DNA from: Minicystis rosea
Lineage (GTDB): Bacteria > Myxococcota_A > Polyangia > Polyangiales > Polyangiaceae
DNA: 64,000 nucleotides
Assembly (NCBI GenBank): GCA_001931535.1
Contig: CP016211.1
Span: forward strand, 10,834,377 to 10,898,376
Direction: 5' to 3'
Shown here: positions 7,871 to 16,599 of the stretch, piece after piece
Layout: each line of letters begins with the position of its first letter
Numbering within the stretch: position 1 is the first letter of the stretch
The notes under the pieces: generated by a model
The model's input: the letters and a program-made list of their open reading frames with translations, nothing else
Database searches by the model: none
Told to the model about the DNA's origin: nothing
Position numbers and translations under genes: made by a program

Positions 7871-9964
7871 TCAGGTGTGGGTGCCGAGGGTGACGGGGCT
7901 CAGGCTCCAGCGGAAGTTGTCGAGGAGGATGAGCGTGTCGAGGATGTGATCCTGCACGTCGAACACCATCAGCTCGAGGGTCATGACCTCGCCGGGCACG
8001 ATCGGGGCGTCCGTCGTCAGCCACTCCGTGGCGCCGCCGAGGACGGAGGACTTGTCGAAGCCCGTACCGGCGAGCGCCGCGCCGCCGAACGGGCAGCTTC
8101 CGCAACCGAAGCCGTTGTTGACGACGCAGTCCTGGAAGAAGCCGTTGTTCACCGATACCGCGTTGCCCTGCGCGTCGAACGAGATGTTGTGATCGGCCGG
8201 GATGGCGGGCGCGCCCGAGGTGAGGCTCGCCAGGAAGTAGTCGTTGAAGTAATCGCACTGGTAATCGTAGTACTCCGCCGAGAAGAAGCGGAAATCGTAC
8301 GAGAAGCCCTGCGCGTTGGTGGGCGTGCGGATCTTCAGCCGGATGTTGATGGAGTCGTACGCGCCCGTGCCGACCGGGCAGGTGAAGCTGCCGCATTTGC
8401 CCGGCAGGAGCTTGCCGCCGTGCGCATTGACGTAGGTCGCGAGCGCGCCGGCCCCGGGGAAGGCGATTGACACGTTCCCACCCGTGCTGGTGAGGTCGGT
8501 GCCATCGATCGGGAGGATCCAGCCCGGGTCGTTGGCGTCGCGGGCCATGCCCGTGGAGATCATGGCGAGCGTCGCGTTCTTGTGCGGCGTGACGGTGTTG
8601 CCGAACAGGTTGGTGATCGCCGACTGCTTGTTCTGGAAGTTCGCCAGCTCGTTCGTGGTGGGCGTGGCGCCGTTGGCGAAGACCTGCTCCGCCGCGATGA
8701 CGCCCCACTTCTTCTGCTTGAGCGGAGGGCTCTCCGTCGTGAATTGGCAGAGGTCCATCGCTTGCGCGACGTCGGTGCCGGTCACGCCCGCGAACTTCAC
8801 GGCCGTGCTGCACGTGGTGGGGAGGACGTTGTCGATGATGCCGTCGCAGTCGTTGTCCACGCCGTCGGCGGTCTCGAAGGCCCCCGGGTTCACGAGCTTC
8901 GGGTTGGAGCAGTTGGGCCCGGCGACGTCGCAGCAGTCGCCGTTGCAGATGGTCCAGCCGTCGCCGTCCTGATCGGGCACGTTGTCGACGGTGCCATCGC
9001 AGTCGTCATCGACCTGGTTGGCGCAGATCTCGAAGACGGGGAGCACCTGGCCGACGCACGCGCCCCAGCCGGTGCCGTCGGCATTGCAGGTCTGGATGCC
9101 GGCCTTGCACGGGCCGACGTTCTTCGTGCCCGGCGCGCCCTGATAGCAAGACTGCGTGTCGCCCGGCTTGCAGGCGCAGGGGCCGTCCTGGAGCTTGTTC
9201 CACTCGCAGCCGTCGCTGAGGTTGCCGTTGCAATCGGCGAAGGCCGGGAGGCACGTCTTCAGGGTGCACATGCTGCCCGAGCACTGCGCCGTGCCGTTGG
9301 GCGGCGCCGTGCACGCGGTGGTGCAGGTGCCGCAGTGGTTCACGTCGTTGGCCAGGTCGTAGCAGCTCGAGCCGCAGCACGTGAAGTTGGCCGGACAATC
9401 GTGTGTGGGCGAGCAGCCCGGGATGCAGAGGTTGGCCGAGGCGAGGCAGAGCTGGCCCGCGGGGCAGTGCGCGTCGGTGGTGCAGTTGACGCACTGATGA
9501 TCGGTCGGGTTGCAATGCACGGCGCCGTTCGGATCACCGATGCAGTCCGCGTCCGCCTTGCAGCCGTTGGTGCAGGTGAAGGTGCTCGGATCGCAGTAGC
9601 TGCCGGCGTTGCACGTGTCGCTGGTGGGCAGGCAGGCGACGCAGCTGCCGCTCGCCTTGTCGCAGAAGGCGCCTTTGGGGTTGCCGGTGCAATCACCATC
9701 GCTGGTGCAGGACGTCGAGCCGCTGCTGGTGCTGCCGGCGCTGCTGCTGCTGCTGCTGCTGCTCGTCGTCGAGGTGGTGTTGGAGCCGCCGCCGCCGCTG
9801 TTCGTGGCGGTGGTTTGGCCTCCCGTGCCCATTGTCGCCGAGCCCGTGGAGCTGGTGCCGCTGCCGCACGCAGCGCCGAGTCCGACCGCGCCGACCGCCA
9901 ACAGAGGAATGACGAACGGAACGAAGCGGGAAGTGACCTTCCTCGGATGTCGAAGCTTTTGCAT
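7871..9964 (-). CDS. Cys-rich choice-of-anchor-L lipoprotein with MopE-type motifs
   Basis: The 697-residue protein starts at ATG 9964 behind AAAGAGAG. Its signal peptide ends in lipobox LGAAC. A Ser/Thr/Gly linker follows, then about 250 residues of Cys-rich repeats (SDGDCTGNPKGAFC and similar), then MopE-type Asp-rich motifs (DDDCDGTVDN, DNDCDGIIDN). The C-terminal 300 residues are a choice-of-anchor-L domain (FSYDFRFFSAEYYDYQC, ending LLDNFRWSLSP). Such proteins are usually surface-exposed; calcium binding by the Asp motifs is inferred. It follows its paralogue by 28 bases on the same strand. Confidence 0.82.
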   Translation of the reverse strand: MQKLRHPRKVTSRFVPFVIPLLAVGAVGLGAACGSGTSSTGSATMGTGGQTTATNSGGGGSNTTSTTSSSSSSSSAGSTSSGSTSCTSDGDCTGNPKGAFCDKASGSCVACLPTSDTCNAGSYCDPSTFTCTNGCKADADCIGDPNGAVHCNPTDHQCVNCTTDAHCPAGQLCLASANLCIPGCSPTHDCPANFTCCGSSCYDLANDVNHCGTCTTACTAPPNGTAQCSGSMCTLKTCLPAFADCNGNLSDGCEWNKLQDGPCACKPGDTQSCYQGAPGTKNVGPCKAGIQTCNADGTGWGACVGQVLPVFEICANQVDDDCDGTVDNVPDQDGDGWTICNGDCCDVAGPNCSNPKLVNPGAFETADGVDNDCDGIIDNVLPTTCSTAVKFAGVTGTDVAQAMDLCQFTTESPPLKQKKWGVIAAEQVFANGATPTTNELANFQNKQSAITNLFGNTVTPHKNATLAMISTGMARDANDPGWILPIDGTDLTSTGGNVSIAFPGAGALATYVNAHGGKLLPGKCGSFTCPVGTGAYDSINIRLKIRTPTNAQGFSYDFRFFSAEYYDYQCDYFNDYFLASLTSGAPAIPADHNISFDAQGNAVSVNNGFFQDCVVNNGFGCGSCPFGGAALAGTGFDKSSVLGGATEWLTTDAPIVPGEVMTLELMVFDVQDHILDTLILLDNFRWSLSPVTLGTHT

Positions 9965-9992
9965 GATGGAAAGCTCTCTTTCTCGGCTTCGG

Positions 9993-11510
9993 CTATTTGG
10001 AGATTCCGACGGGGGACGGCGTGACGCTCCAGCGGAAATGATCGAGCAGCACCAGCGAATCGACGTTGTGATCACCCGCGTCCCAAACGATGAATTGGAG
10101 CTCGATGATCTCGCCGGGCACGACGGGCGCGGTGTTCGTCAGCCACTCGGTGCCGCCGCCGTCGGTGAGGTCCGTGCCCCAACCACCCATGCCGTTGCCG
10201 ACGAGCTCGAGCGTGCCCGAGGGGCAGGTGCCCGCGGGCGCGCCGGACGGCGGGAAGCAGACCTGGAAGAAGCTGTTGTTCACGCTCACCGGGTTCTTCT
10301 GGGCATCGAACGCGATGTTCGTGTCCTCGGGGAGCGGGCTTTGCGGCGGGTTGGCGCTGGGGTCGGGCTGCCACGTGGACTTGAGCAAGGCCACGAAGAA
10401 GTCGTTGTACTTCTGGCAGAGGTATTCGGGGAACTCGGCCGAGTAGAACTTGAACTTGTACGAGAACGACTTGGCGTTGGTGGGGACGCGAATCTGCGTC
10501 TTGATGTTGACGCTGTCGTAGGCCTTGTCGCAGTTCGTCGTGCAGGCGGCCGAGCACGCGGCCGGCGCGGGCGGCTTGCCGCCGTGGGGCGTGAGATAAG
10601 CGCTCTGGATCTTCACGTCGAGCGCGGCGTTGTTCGCCGGATTGCCGTTGTAGTTGCCGCCCGTCTGATTCGCGAGCTTGCCGTTCTGCGGATGGACGTA
10701 GCCCGGGTCGCCCGAGGCGCGCGCGGTGCCCGAGGAGATGGAGGCCATCGTCGCGTTCTTCTGCGGCGTGACGTAGGTGCCGAAGGCCGTCATCACGCCG
10801 ACCTGCACGTTGTTCGCCGCCGGCAGCGCGGTGGTCCCGTCGGCCAGCACGAGCTTCGGCGTGCCGTTGATCACGCCCCACTTGTTGTCCTTCGGCGTCG
10901 CCGGGACGGCGTCGGCGAAGCGGCAGAGGTCCATCGCCTTCAGCAGATCGACGGCGGTCACGTTGCTGAAGAGCGACGCCGCGCTGCACTGCTCGGTGGG
11001 CGCGTTGTCCGGCGTCGTGGGGTCGCAGTCGTCGTCGACGCCGTTGCCCGGATACTCGAAGGCACCGGGATTGACCGCTTCGGGCTTCTGGCAGTTGGCA
11101 TTGGGAACGTCGCAGCAATCGCCCTGCGCCGGTGTCCATCCGTCGCCGTCTTGGTCGAGCGTCGTCGGATCGATCACGCCACCCGTGCCGCCCGTGCCTG
11201 CGCCGCCGGTGCCCGCGCCGCCGGTGCCACCCGTGCTGCTCGATGACGAGGCGGTGGCGCCGCCGGTGCCGCCCGTGCCGCTCGATGAAGAGGCGGTGGC
11301 GCCGCCGGTGCCGCCCGTGCCGCTGGAGCTCGATGCGCTGGAGCTCGAGCTCGAGGAAGAGGTGGTGGCGCCGCCGGTGCCGCTCGAGGAAGAGGTGGTG
11401 GAGCCGCCGGTGCCGCCCGTGCCGCCCGGCGTGCCGCCGCCGGAGCCGCAGCCAAACATGGCTGCCAAGCCGGCCATCCAGAGGGGCGATGCGAGACGCG
11501 AGCGAGTCAT
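9993..11510 (-). CDS. Choice-of-anchor-L lipoprotein with MopE-type motif
   Basis: The 505-residue protein starts at ATG 11510 behind GGAGG. Its signal peptide ends AAMFGC, followed by about 100 residues of Gly/Ser/Thr repeats (SSSSGTGGTGGATAS type). One MopE-like segment (DQDGDGW, DDDCDP) is present, then a choice-of-anchor-L domain (FSYKFKFYSAEFPEYLC, ending LLDHFRWSVTP). The C-terminal half aligns by eye with the next gene along its length, so the pair arose by duplication; this copy lacks the long Cys-rich region. It is the first gene of the operon and probably surface-anchored. Confidence 0.8.
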   Translation of the reverse strand: MTRSRLASPLWMAGLAAMFGCGSGGGTPGGTGGTGGSTTSSSSGTGGATTSSSSSSSSASSSSGTGGTGGATASSSSGTGGTGGATASSSSSTGGTGGAGTGGAGTGGTGGVIDPTTLDQDGDGWTPAQGDCCDVPNANCQKPEAVNPGAFEYPGNGVDDDCDPTTPDNAPTEQCSAASLFSNVTAVDLLKAMDLCRFADAVPATPKDNKWGVINGTPKLVLADGTTALPAANNVQVGVMTAFGTYVTPQKNATMASISSGTARASGDPGYVHPQNGKLANQTGGNYNGNPANNAALDVKIQSAYLTPHGGKPPAPAACSAACTTNCDKAYDSVNIKTQIRVPTNAKSFSYKFKFYSAEFPEYLCQKYNDFFVALLKSTWQPDPSANPPQSPLPEDTNIAFDAQKNPVSVNNSFFQVCFPPSGAPAGTCPSGTLELVGNGMGGWGTDLTDGGGTEWLTNTAPVVPGEIIELQFIVWDAGDHNVDSLVLLDHFRWSVTPSPVGISK

Positions 11511-12704
11511 CACGGACCTCCACGGCGCGGGATCGCCGCGCATCCTGCTGTCAAAGTGCGTTGTCGAAGCCAAACGATACCGAGCGGATCGCGGGCGGTC
11601 GTCGCCCCAGCCGCGGACGGGACGCACCCGCGATCAGTATCGCCGATTTCTTCAATCATCGGAAGCACACGTGCCGGTCTCGTGAAAAAGGTCCGCCGCT
11701 CCAAGTGTTCAGAGTCGCGAATTGCGACAGGCCTTCGGCGCGCGATTCGAGCGGCAATGACCGCTCATTCACGTACGTGCCCGACGTGCTCGCGACCGGC
11801 ATTCGATGTCGCCGAGACGTCACGCATCGATGGGCACCCAGCGCCGGGCACACGCAGAGAAGGTCGCCGCGACGCTGTGGAGATGCGATGGACCGATGAC
11901 GGCGGCGCTCGTGAACGTCGTCGAGAGGATCGCTCGGGACCGGGCCGACCATCCATCGAGCCATGCGGACGCGATCGCTTGCGCGCGATGACCCGAGGCG
12001 CGACGGGTCGAAGGGCTCCAGCGCAGCGACGCGATCGCTCGGACGCTCCTGACGCGAGGGCGATGCGCGCCGAGGCCCTGATCGCTCGGACGCGGGAGCT
12101 CCTCGTGGAGCGACCGGAAGGCTCGGGGGGTGAAGGCAATGCGCACCCCGATCGCACGGACGAGCGAGCCGACACGGCTGCAAGCGAACGGCGCCGGTCA
12201 CGACGGGTTGCTCACGAGAAGGAAGACCGAGCGTTCTTCCCCGTGATGTGCGACAACGCGCCGGCATCGTGATCCGCGGCTCCCCGCGCACGAACGAGCT
12301 GAGCGCTCGTGCAGCTCGAGCGCCCTGCGATCACGATGTTCACGATTCTGCTTGCACACGTAGGAGGCCGTTGGTAGGAAGCGCCCTCCGTTTCTCCGGG
12401 AGCGTGCCTTCGGGTCCGTTCCCATGACCATGGTCGCGATGCCGTAACGGTGCCTCGACCTTGGCTCGCTCCTCCGGCCGCCGTGGGACCCCCCCGGTGA
12501 CGCGGAGGAGGATCCTCGCCGAGAGGCGTCGGGCCAAGATCACGAAGCGAACGACGGCTAGCACCGAGGACGGTCGCCCGAAAGGGCGCTCGGCCTCGGC
12601 CCTCGGTTAGGTCCCGTGCCGGACGGGCTCAGCTCGCCGGTCGACCGCTTCAGTTCGCCCCTGCGCGAGCTAATTCGTTCGCGCGACGACGAGAGGTATC
12701 TCGA
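11511..12704. other. 1.2 kb gap upstream of the ribosomal operon
   Basis: No gene is supported here. Open frames on both strands are Arg-rich, overlap each other and have no domain features. The motif GATCGCTCGGACG recurs around 12030-12090. Somewhere here must lie the promoter and leader of the large ribosomal operon, but no convincing -35/-10 pair was found. The genes normally preceding rplV (rpsJ, rplC, rplD, rplW, rplB, rpsS) are not present. Confidence 0.5.
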
Positions 12705-13043
12705 ATGAGAAGCAAAGCCAGTGCGAGGTTCTCGCGGATCGCTCCGCGCAAGGCGCGGATGATCGCCGATCTCGTGCGCGGCCGCGACGCGGCCGAGGCG
12801 ATCCAGCTGCTCCAGTTCACGAACAAGAGCGGGGCGCCGGTTCTCCAGAAGATCATCGAGAGCGCAGTCGCCAACGCGCAGCAAGACGGTGCTGACGTCG
12901 ACGCGCTCTTCGTGAGCAAGGCTACGGTCGACAAGGCCCCGAACAAGTTCAACCGCCGCTGGCGTCCCCGCGCGATGGGACGCGCGACCCGGGTCACCAA
13001 GGGCGTCTCGCACATCGTGATCGAGCTCGACGAGCGCAAGTAG
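12705..13043 (+). CDS. rplV: Ribosomal protein L22
   Basis: The 112-residue protein is a full-length L22. It opens MRSKASARFSRIAPRKARMI and keeps the C-terminal hairpin region (RRWRPRAMGRATRVTKGVSH) that lines the peptide exit tunnel. GAGAGG lies eight bases before the ATG. It is the first gene of this operon segment, an unusual place, since rpsS normally precedes it. Confidence 0.97.
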   Translation: MRSKASARFSRIAPRKARMIADLVRGRDAAEAIQLLQFTNKSGAPVLQKIIESAVANAQQDGADVDALFVSKATVDKAPNKFNRRWRPRAMGRATRVTKGVSHIVIELDERK

Positions 13044-13055
13044 AGGACACGACTC

Positions 13056-13748
13056 ATGGGACAAAAGACCCATCCCTATGGCTTCCGCGTCGGCGTCATC
13101 AAGACGTGGAGCAGCAAGTGGTACGAGGACGGCCGCGCGTACCAGCGGTGGCTTCACCAGGACATCCGCATCAAGCGCGCCATCAAGCAGTACCTCTACA
13201 ACGCGAACATCGCGGGCGTGGAGATCGAGCGCGCTGCCAACCGTGCCAAGGTGATCGTCTATACGGCGCGCCCCGGCATGGTCATCGGCAAGGGCGGCAA
13301 GGGCATCGAGACCCTGAAGAGCGGCAACGTCAACACGGCCACCAAGGGTGAGACCGTGTTCCCGGGTGTCGCCTCGTTCACCGACAACGAGGTGTTCATC
13401 GACGTCCAGGAGGTCCGCAAGGCCGAGACGAACGCGCAGCTCGTCGCCGAGAACATCGCGACGCAGCTCGAGCGCCGCATCGCCTTCCGCCGCGCCATGA
13501 AGAAGGCGGTCGCGACGGCGATGAAGTTCGGTGCCAAGGGCATCCGCGTGCGCTGCGCCGGCCGCCTCGGCGGCAGCGAGATGAGCCGCGTCGAGACGTA
13601 TCGCGAGGGTCGCGTGCCGCTGCACACGCTGCGCGCCGACATCGAGTTCGGCCTCGCCGAAGCCCGCACGAAGGTGGGCATCATCGGCGTCAAGGTCTGG
13701 ATGTTCAAGGGCGAGGTCCTGCAGCGCAAGGCGCGGCGGATCCAGTAA
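13056..13748 (+). CDS. rpsC: Ribosomal protein S3
   Basis: The 230-residue protein starts MGQKTHPYGFRVGVIKTWSS. It carries the KH domain (MVIGKGGKGIETLK, about residues 70-85) that contacts mRNA at the entry site of the 30S subunit, followed by the C-terminal S3 domain. The length is normal. It begins 12 bases after rplV and is followed by rplP after 12 bases. Confidence 0.97.
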   Translation: MGQKTHPYGFRVGVIKTWSSKWYEDGRAYQRWLHQDIRIKRAIKQYLYNANIAGVEIERAANRAKVIVYTARPGMVIGKGGKGIETLKSGNVNTATKGETVFPGVASFTDNEVFIDVQEVRKAETNAQLVAENIATQLERRIAFRRAMKKAVATAMKFGAKGIRVRCAGRLGGSEMSRVETYREGRVPLHTLRADIEFGLAEARTKVGIIGVKVWMFKGEVLQRKARRIQ

Positions 13749-13760
13749 GGAGCAAGAGCG

Positions 13761-14173
13761 ATGCTCTCCCCGAAGCGAACCAAGTTTCGCAAGATGCAGA
13801 AGGGCAACAACCGTGGCATCGCGTCCACGGGTAGCGACGTGTCCTTCGGCGACTTCGGCCTGCAGGCCCTTGAGCCTGCGCGTCTCACGTCGCGGCAGAT
13901 CGAGGCGGGTCGTATGGCGATCCAGCGCCACGTGAAGCGCGCCGGCAAGCTGTGGATCCGCGTCTTCCCGGACCGTCCGGTGACGAAGAAGCCCCTCGAG
14001 GTCCGCATGGGTGGGGGCAAGGGCGCCCCGAAGAGTGGGCTGCGCAGGTGCTCCCGGGCCGCGTGATGTACGAGATCTCGGGCGTGACCGAGGAGGTGGC
14101 GCGCGAAGCCTTCCGGCTCGCGTCTCACAAGCTCCCGATGCACTGCAAGTTCCTCGTGCGCGGTGTGACCTGA
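13761..14173 (+). CDS. rplP: Ribosomal protein L16, interrupted by a one-base frameshift
   Basis: The first frame encodes normal L16 from MLSPKRTKFRKMQKGNNRG to RMGGGKGAP. It then runs off into KSGLRRCSRAA and stops at 14066. The L16 sequence resumes one frame over as EEWAAQVLPGRVMYEISG and ends at 14173 with FLVRGVT. Adding one C to the CCCC run at 14026-14029 restores a 137-residue protein, the usual L16 length. L16 is an essential 50S protein, so a base missing from the assembly is much likelier than a dead gene. No slippery signal is visible. Confidence 0.93.
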
Positions 14174-14194
14174 GTTGATCTGAGGTTAAGAGCG

Positions 14195-14407
14195 ATGAAG
14201 GCGAAGGATCTCAGCGACCGCACGACCGAGCACCTCAAGGAGCTGGAGAAGCAGCTCCAGGGCGAGGTCTTCCAGGCGCGGTTCAAGAATTACACGAACC
14301 GGCTGAACGACACGGCCTCGATCCGGAAGACGCGGCGCGACCTGGCGCGCGTCAAGACCATTCTCACTCAGCGGATGCTGGCCGCGGGCGAGGAGAAGAA
14401 GGCGTAG
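14195..14407 (+). CDS. rpmC: Ribosomal protein L29
   Basis: The 70-residue, two-helix protein starts MKAKDLSDRTTEHLKELEKQ and contains the typical RKTRRDLARVKTIL segment. It is part of the 50S subunit near the tunnel exit. GAGG precedes the ATG. rpsQ follows after two bases, so the two are probably translationally coupled. Confidence 0.95.
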   Translation: MKAKDLSDRTTEHLKELEKQLQGEVFQARFKNYTNRLNDTASIRKTRRDLARVKTILTQRMLAAGEEKKA

Positions 14408-14409
14408 CC

Positions 14410-14904
14410 ATGGCTAAGAAGCCCGAGAAGAAGGAAGCGCCGGCGAAGGGTGCCGGCGACAAGAAGGCGCCGCCGGCGAAGGCCGCAGCGCCCGCCGCCG
14501 CCGCGAAGGCTGCTCCGGCGAAGGCCGCGGCGCCCGCTGCTGCTCCCGCGCCTGCTGCGAAGGCCGCTCCGGCGCCCATCGCCGCGGCCCCCGCGCCGGC
14601 CGCTGCTGCTCCGGCTCCCGCCGCGGAGGCCGCGCCCGTCGCCGAGCGCCACGGCTTCCGCCGCAAGCTGGTCGGTCGTGTCACGAGCAACAAGATGAGC
14701 AAGACCGTCGTGGTCGAGGTCGTCCGCTCGTCGCTCGATCCGGTCTACAAGAAGTACGTCCGCGTGCGTGACCGCTACAAGGCGCACGACGAGACCAACC
14801 AGTACAAGGTCGGCGACCGCGTCGAGATCACGGAGCACCGTCCGATCTCCCGCGACAAGCGCTGGCTGGTGACGAAGCTCATCACGCGCGCGGTGGAGGA
14901 GTAG
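14410..14904 (+). CDS. rpsQ: Ribosomal protein S17 with a long Ala/Pro/Lys N-terminal extension
   Basis: The S17 core occupies about residues 80-164 (HGFRRKLVGRVTSNKMSKTV to TKLITRAVEE) and looks complete. It is preceded by about 80 residues composed almost only of Ala, Pro and Lys. Usual S17 proteins are about 85 residues, so the gene is nearly doubled. The ATG at 14410, with GAAGAAGG upstream, is the natural start. An internal start at M98 would cut into the core. The extension is expected to be disordered and basic, perhaps contacting rRNA. Confidence 0.93.
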   Translation: MAKKPEKKEAPAKGAGDKKAPPAKAAAPAAAAKAAPAKAAAPAAAPAPAAKAAPAPIAAAPAPAAAAPAPAAEAAPVAERHGFRRKLVGRVTSNKMSKTVVVEVVRSSLDPVYKKYVRVRDRYKAHDETNQYKVGDRVEITEHRPISRDKRWLVTKLITRAVEE

Positions 14905-14907
14905 GCC

Positions 14908-15276
14908 ATGATTCAGGTCACGACCCACCTCGAGGTGGCCGACAACTCCGGCGCTCGTACCGTCAAGTGCATCAAAGTGCTCGGCGGCTCGCGGCGCAAG
15001 TACGCCGGCCTCGGGGACATTATCGTCGTCTCCATCAAGGAGGCGCTCCCGGGCACCAAGGTGAAGAAGGGTGACACCGCTCGCGCGGTCGTCGTCCGCA
15101 CCGCCCGCGAGTACCAGCGCAGCGACGGCTCCTACATCAAGTTCGACGCCAACAGCGCCGTCTTGATCAACAAGGACAAGGAGCCGATCGGGACGCGCAT
15201 CTTCGGGCCGGTCGCGCGCGAGCTCCGCGCCAAGAAGTTCATGAAGATCATCTCGCTCGCGCCGGAGGTTCTCTAA
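14908..15276 (+). CDS. rplN: Ribosomal protein L14
   Basis: The 122-residue protein is a standard L14 (MIQVTTHLEVADNSGARTVK to KFMKIISLAPEVL), a 50S protein at the subunit interface. It starts three bases after the rpsQ stop. Its TAA overlaps the rplX ATG by one base, so the two genes are coupled. Confidence 0.97.
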   Translation: MIQVTTHLEVADNSGARTVKCIKVLGGSRRKYAGLGDIIVVSIKEALPGTKVKKGDTARAVVVRTAREYQRSDGSYIKFDANSAVLINKDKEPIGTRIFGPVARELRAKKFMKIISLAPEVL

Positions 15277-15608
15277 TGAACCGGCTCAAGGTGGGAGACC
15301 TCGTCCAGGTCATCAGCGGCAAGGACAAGGGTAAGCAGGGCAAGATCACCAAGATCATCACCGACGACGACCGCGTGGTCGTCGAAGGGGTGAACGTGGT
15401 GACCCGCCACACCAAGCCCAACGCCCGCAACCAGCAGGGCGGCAAGCTGACGAAGGAAGCGCCGATCCACGCCTCGAAGGTGATGCCGGTCGACCCCGGG
15501 ACGGGCAAGCCCACCCGGGTGAAGATCAAGGTCGAGACGGGCGAGGGCGGCAAGGTGACGAAGACGCGCGTCGGCAAGAGCGGCGCGGCGATCACGGCGG
15601 CGAGCTGA
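15276..15608 (+). CDS. rplX: Ribosomal protein L24
   Basis: The 110-residue protein has the N-terminal KOW motif (LVQVISGKDKGKQGKITKI) of L24, an early assembly protein of the 50S subunit. Its ribosome-binding site GGAGG lies inside the end of rplN. Length and ends are normal. Confidence 0.96.
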   Translation: MNRLKVGDLVQVISGKDKGKQGKITKIITDDDRVVVEGVNVVTRHTKPNARNQQGGKLTKEAPIHASKVMPVDPGTGKPTRVKIKVETGEGGKVTKTRVGKSGAAITAAS

Positions 15609-15611
15609 GCC

Positions 15612-16352
15612 ATGGCGGACGACAAGAAAGACAAGGCGGCCAAGGACAAGGGCGCCAAGAAGGAAGGCGCACCGAAGGAGCAGGCGGCGAAGGCTGCGGC
15701 TCCCAAGGGCGGCGCTCCGAAGGGCGACAAGGGCGGCAAGAAGGGCAAGGCGGCGGAAGCTGCTCAGTCCTCGGCTGACGACGGCGCGGGCGAGACGCTC
15801 GATCCGAACTACAAGCCGCGCCTCCGCGCTCACTACCAGAAGAGCGTCACCGCGGCCCTCACCAAGAAGTTTGGCTACAAGAACCCGATGATGGTGCCGC
15901 GCCTGCAGAAGGTCGTCATCAACATGGGTCTCGGCGCCGCGGTGGGGAACCCGAAAATCATCGACTCCGCGGTCGAGGACATGCGTGCGCTCAGCGGGCA
16001 GAAGCCCGTCGTCACGCGCGCTCGCAAGTCGATCGCGACGTTCAAGCTGCGTGAGAACCTCCCCATCGGCGTGATGGTCACGCTGCGCGCCGAGCGCATG
16101 TGGGAGTTCGTCGACCGGCTGATCTCGTTCTCTCTCCCGCGCGTGCGCGACTTCAAGGGCGTGAGCTCGAAGGGTTTCGACGGGAAGGGCAATTACACGA
16201 TGGGCCTGCGCGAGCAGATCATCTTCCCCGAGATCGATTACGACAAGATCGACGTCGTGAAGGGGATGAACATCTCGTTCGTGACCACCGCCCGCACCGA
16301 CGAGGAGGGGCGTGCGCTCCTCGCCGAGCTCGGGATCCCGTTCAGGCACTAG
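15612..16352 (+). CDS. rplE: Ribosomal protein L5 with a Lys/Ala-rich N-terminal extension
   Basis: The L5 core runs from about residue 62 (NYKPRLRAHYQKSV) to the end (LLAELGIPFRH) and is complete; it binds 5S rRNA. In front are about 60 residues rich in Lys, Ala, Gly and Asp. Total length is 246, against about 180 for usual L5. The core has no better internal start with a ribosome-binding site, so the extension is probably translated. It resembles in style the extension on rpsQ in the same operon. Confidence 0.94.
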   Translation: MADDKKDKAAKDKGAKKEGAPKEQAAKAAAPKGGAPKGDKGGKKGKAAEAAQSSADDGAGETLDPNYKPRLRAHYQKSVTAALTKKFGYKNPMMVPRLQKVVINMGLGAAVGNPKIIDSAVEDMRALSGQKPVVTRARKSIATFKLRENLPIGVMVTLRAERMWEFVDRLISFSLPRVRDFKGVSSKGFDGKGNYTMGLREQIIFPEIDYDKIDVVKGMNISFVTTARTDEEGRALLAELGIPFRH

Positions 16353-16361
16353 GCGACCTGG

Positions 16362-16384
16362 GGCCGCTCCCGTGAGGAGCCGCC
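16362..16384 (+). other. Stem-loop between rplE and rpsN
   Basis: GGCCGCTCC and GGAGCCGCC pair with one C-C mismatch around a five-base loop, CGTGA. It fills most of the 57-base gap and has no T tract. It may serve mRNA processing or attenuation. Confidence 0.45.
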
Positions 16385-16409
16385 CTGAACCATTCGAGGA
16401 ATCAGTTCG

Positions 16410-16595
16410 ATGGCCCGTGCAAAAGAGTTCGCGAAGCTGAACCGGCCGCAGAAGTTCTCCACGCGGCACCGGAACCGCTGCAAGGTTTGCGGCCGCTCGC
16501 GCGCGTATTACCGCGATTTCGAGCTCTGCCGTATCTGCCTCCGGATGTTCGCGCTCCGCGGAGAGCTCCCGGGCGTGATCAAGGCCAGCTGGTGA
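16410..16595 (+). CDS. rpsN: Ribosomal protein S14, zinc-binding short form
   Basis: The 61-residue protein has CKVC and CRIC, the four Cys of the zinc ribbon of short (type Z) S14, between MARAKEFAKLNRPQKFSTRH and the C-terminal GVIKASW. It sits in the head of the 30S subunit. CGAGGA precedes the ATG. Confidence 0.96.
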   Translation: MARAKEFAKLNRPQKFSTRHRNRCKVCGRSRAYYRDFELCRICLRMFALRGELPGVIKASW

Positions 16596-16599
16596 TGCC

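Noticed and set aside
7320..7949. Open frames in the gap at 7.2-7.9 kb
   Set aside because: They are rich in Arg and Ser, lie on both strands at the same place and lack domains or good starts.
11556..12291. Open frames on both strands before rplV
   Set aside because: The two strands are open at the same place, the products are Arg-rich and no ribosome-binding site or domain is visible.
12340..12390. Promoter TTGCAC with TAGGAA before the ribosomal operon
   Set aside because: The -10 is poor and the site is 330 bases before rplV; the match is no better than chance at this base composition.
12558..13931. Long minus-strand open frame across rplV, rpsC and rplP
   Set aside because: It is a high-GC shadow of ribosomal protein genes, with Leu/Asp/Arg-rich composition.
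13761..14173. Programmed frameshifting in rplP
   Set aside because: There is no slippery heptamer or downstream structure, other genes nearby show the same C-run defect, and L16 is not known to be recoded.
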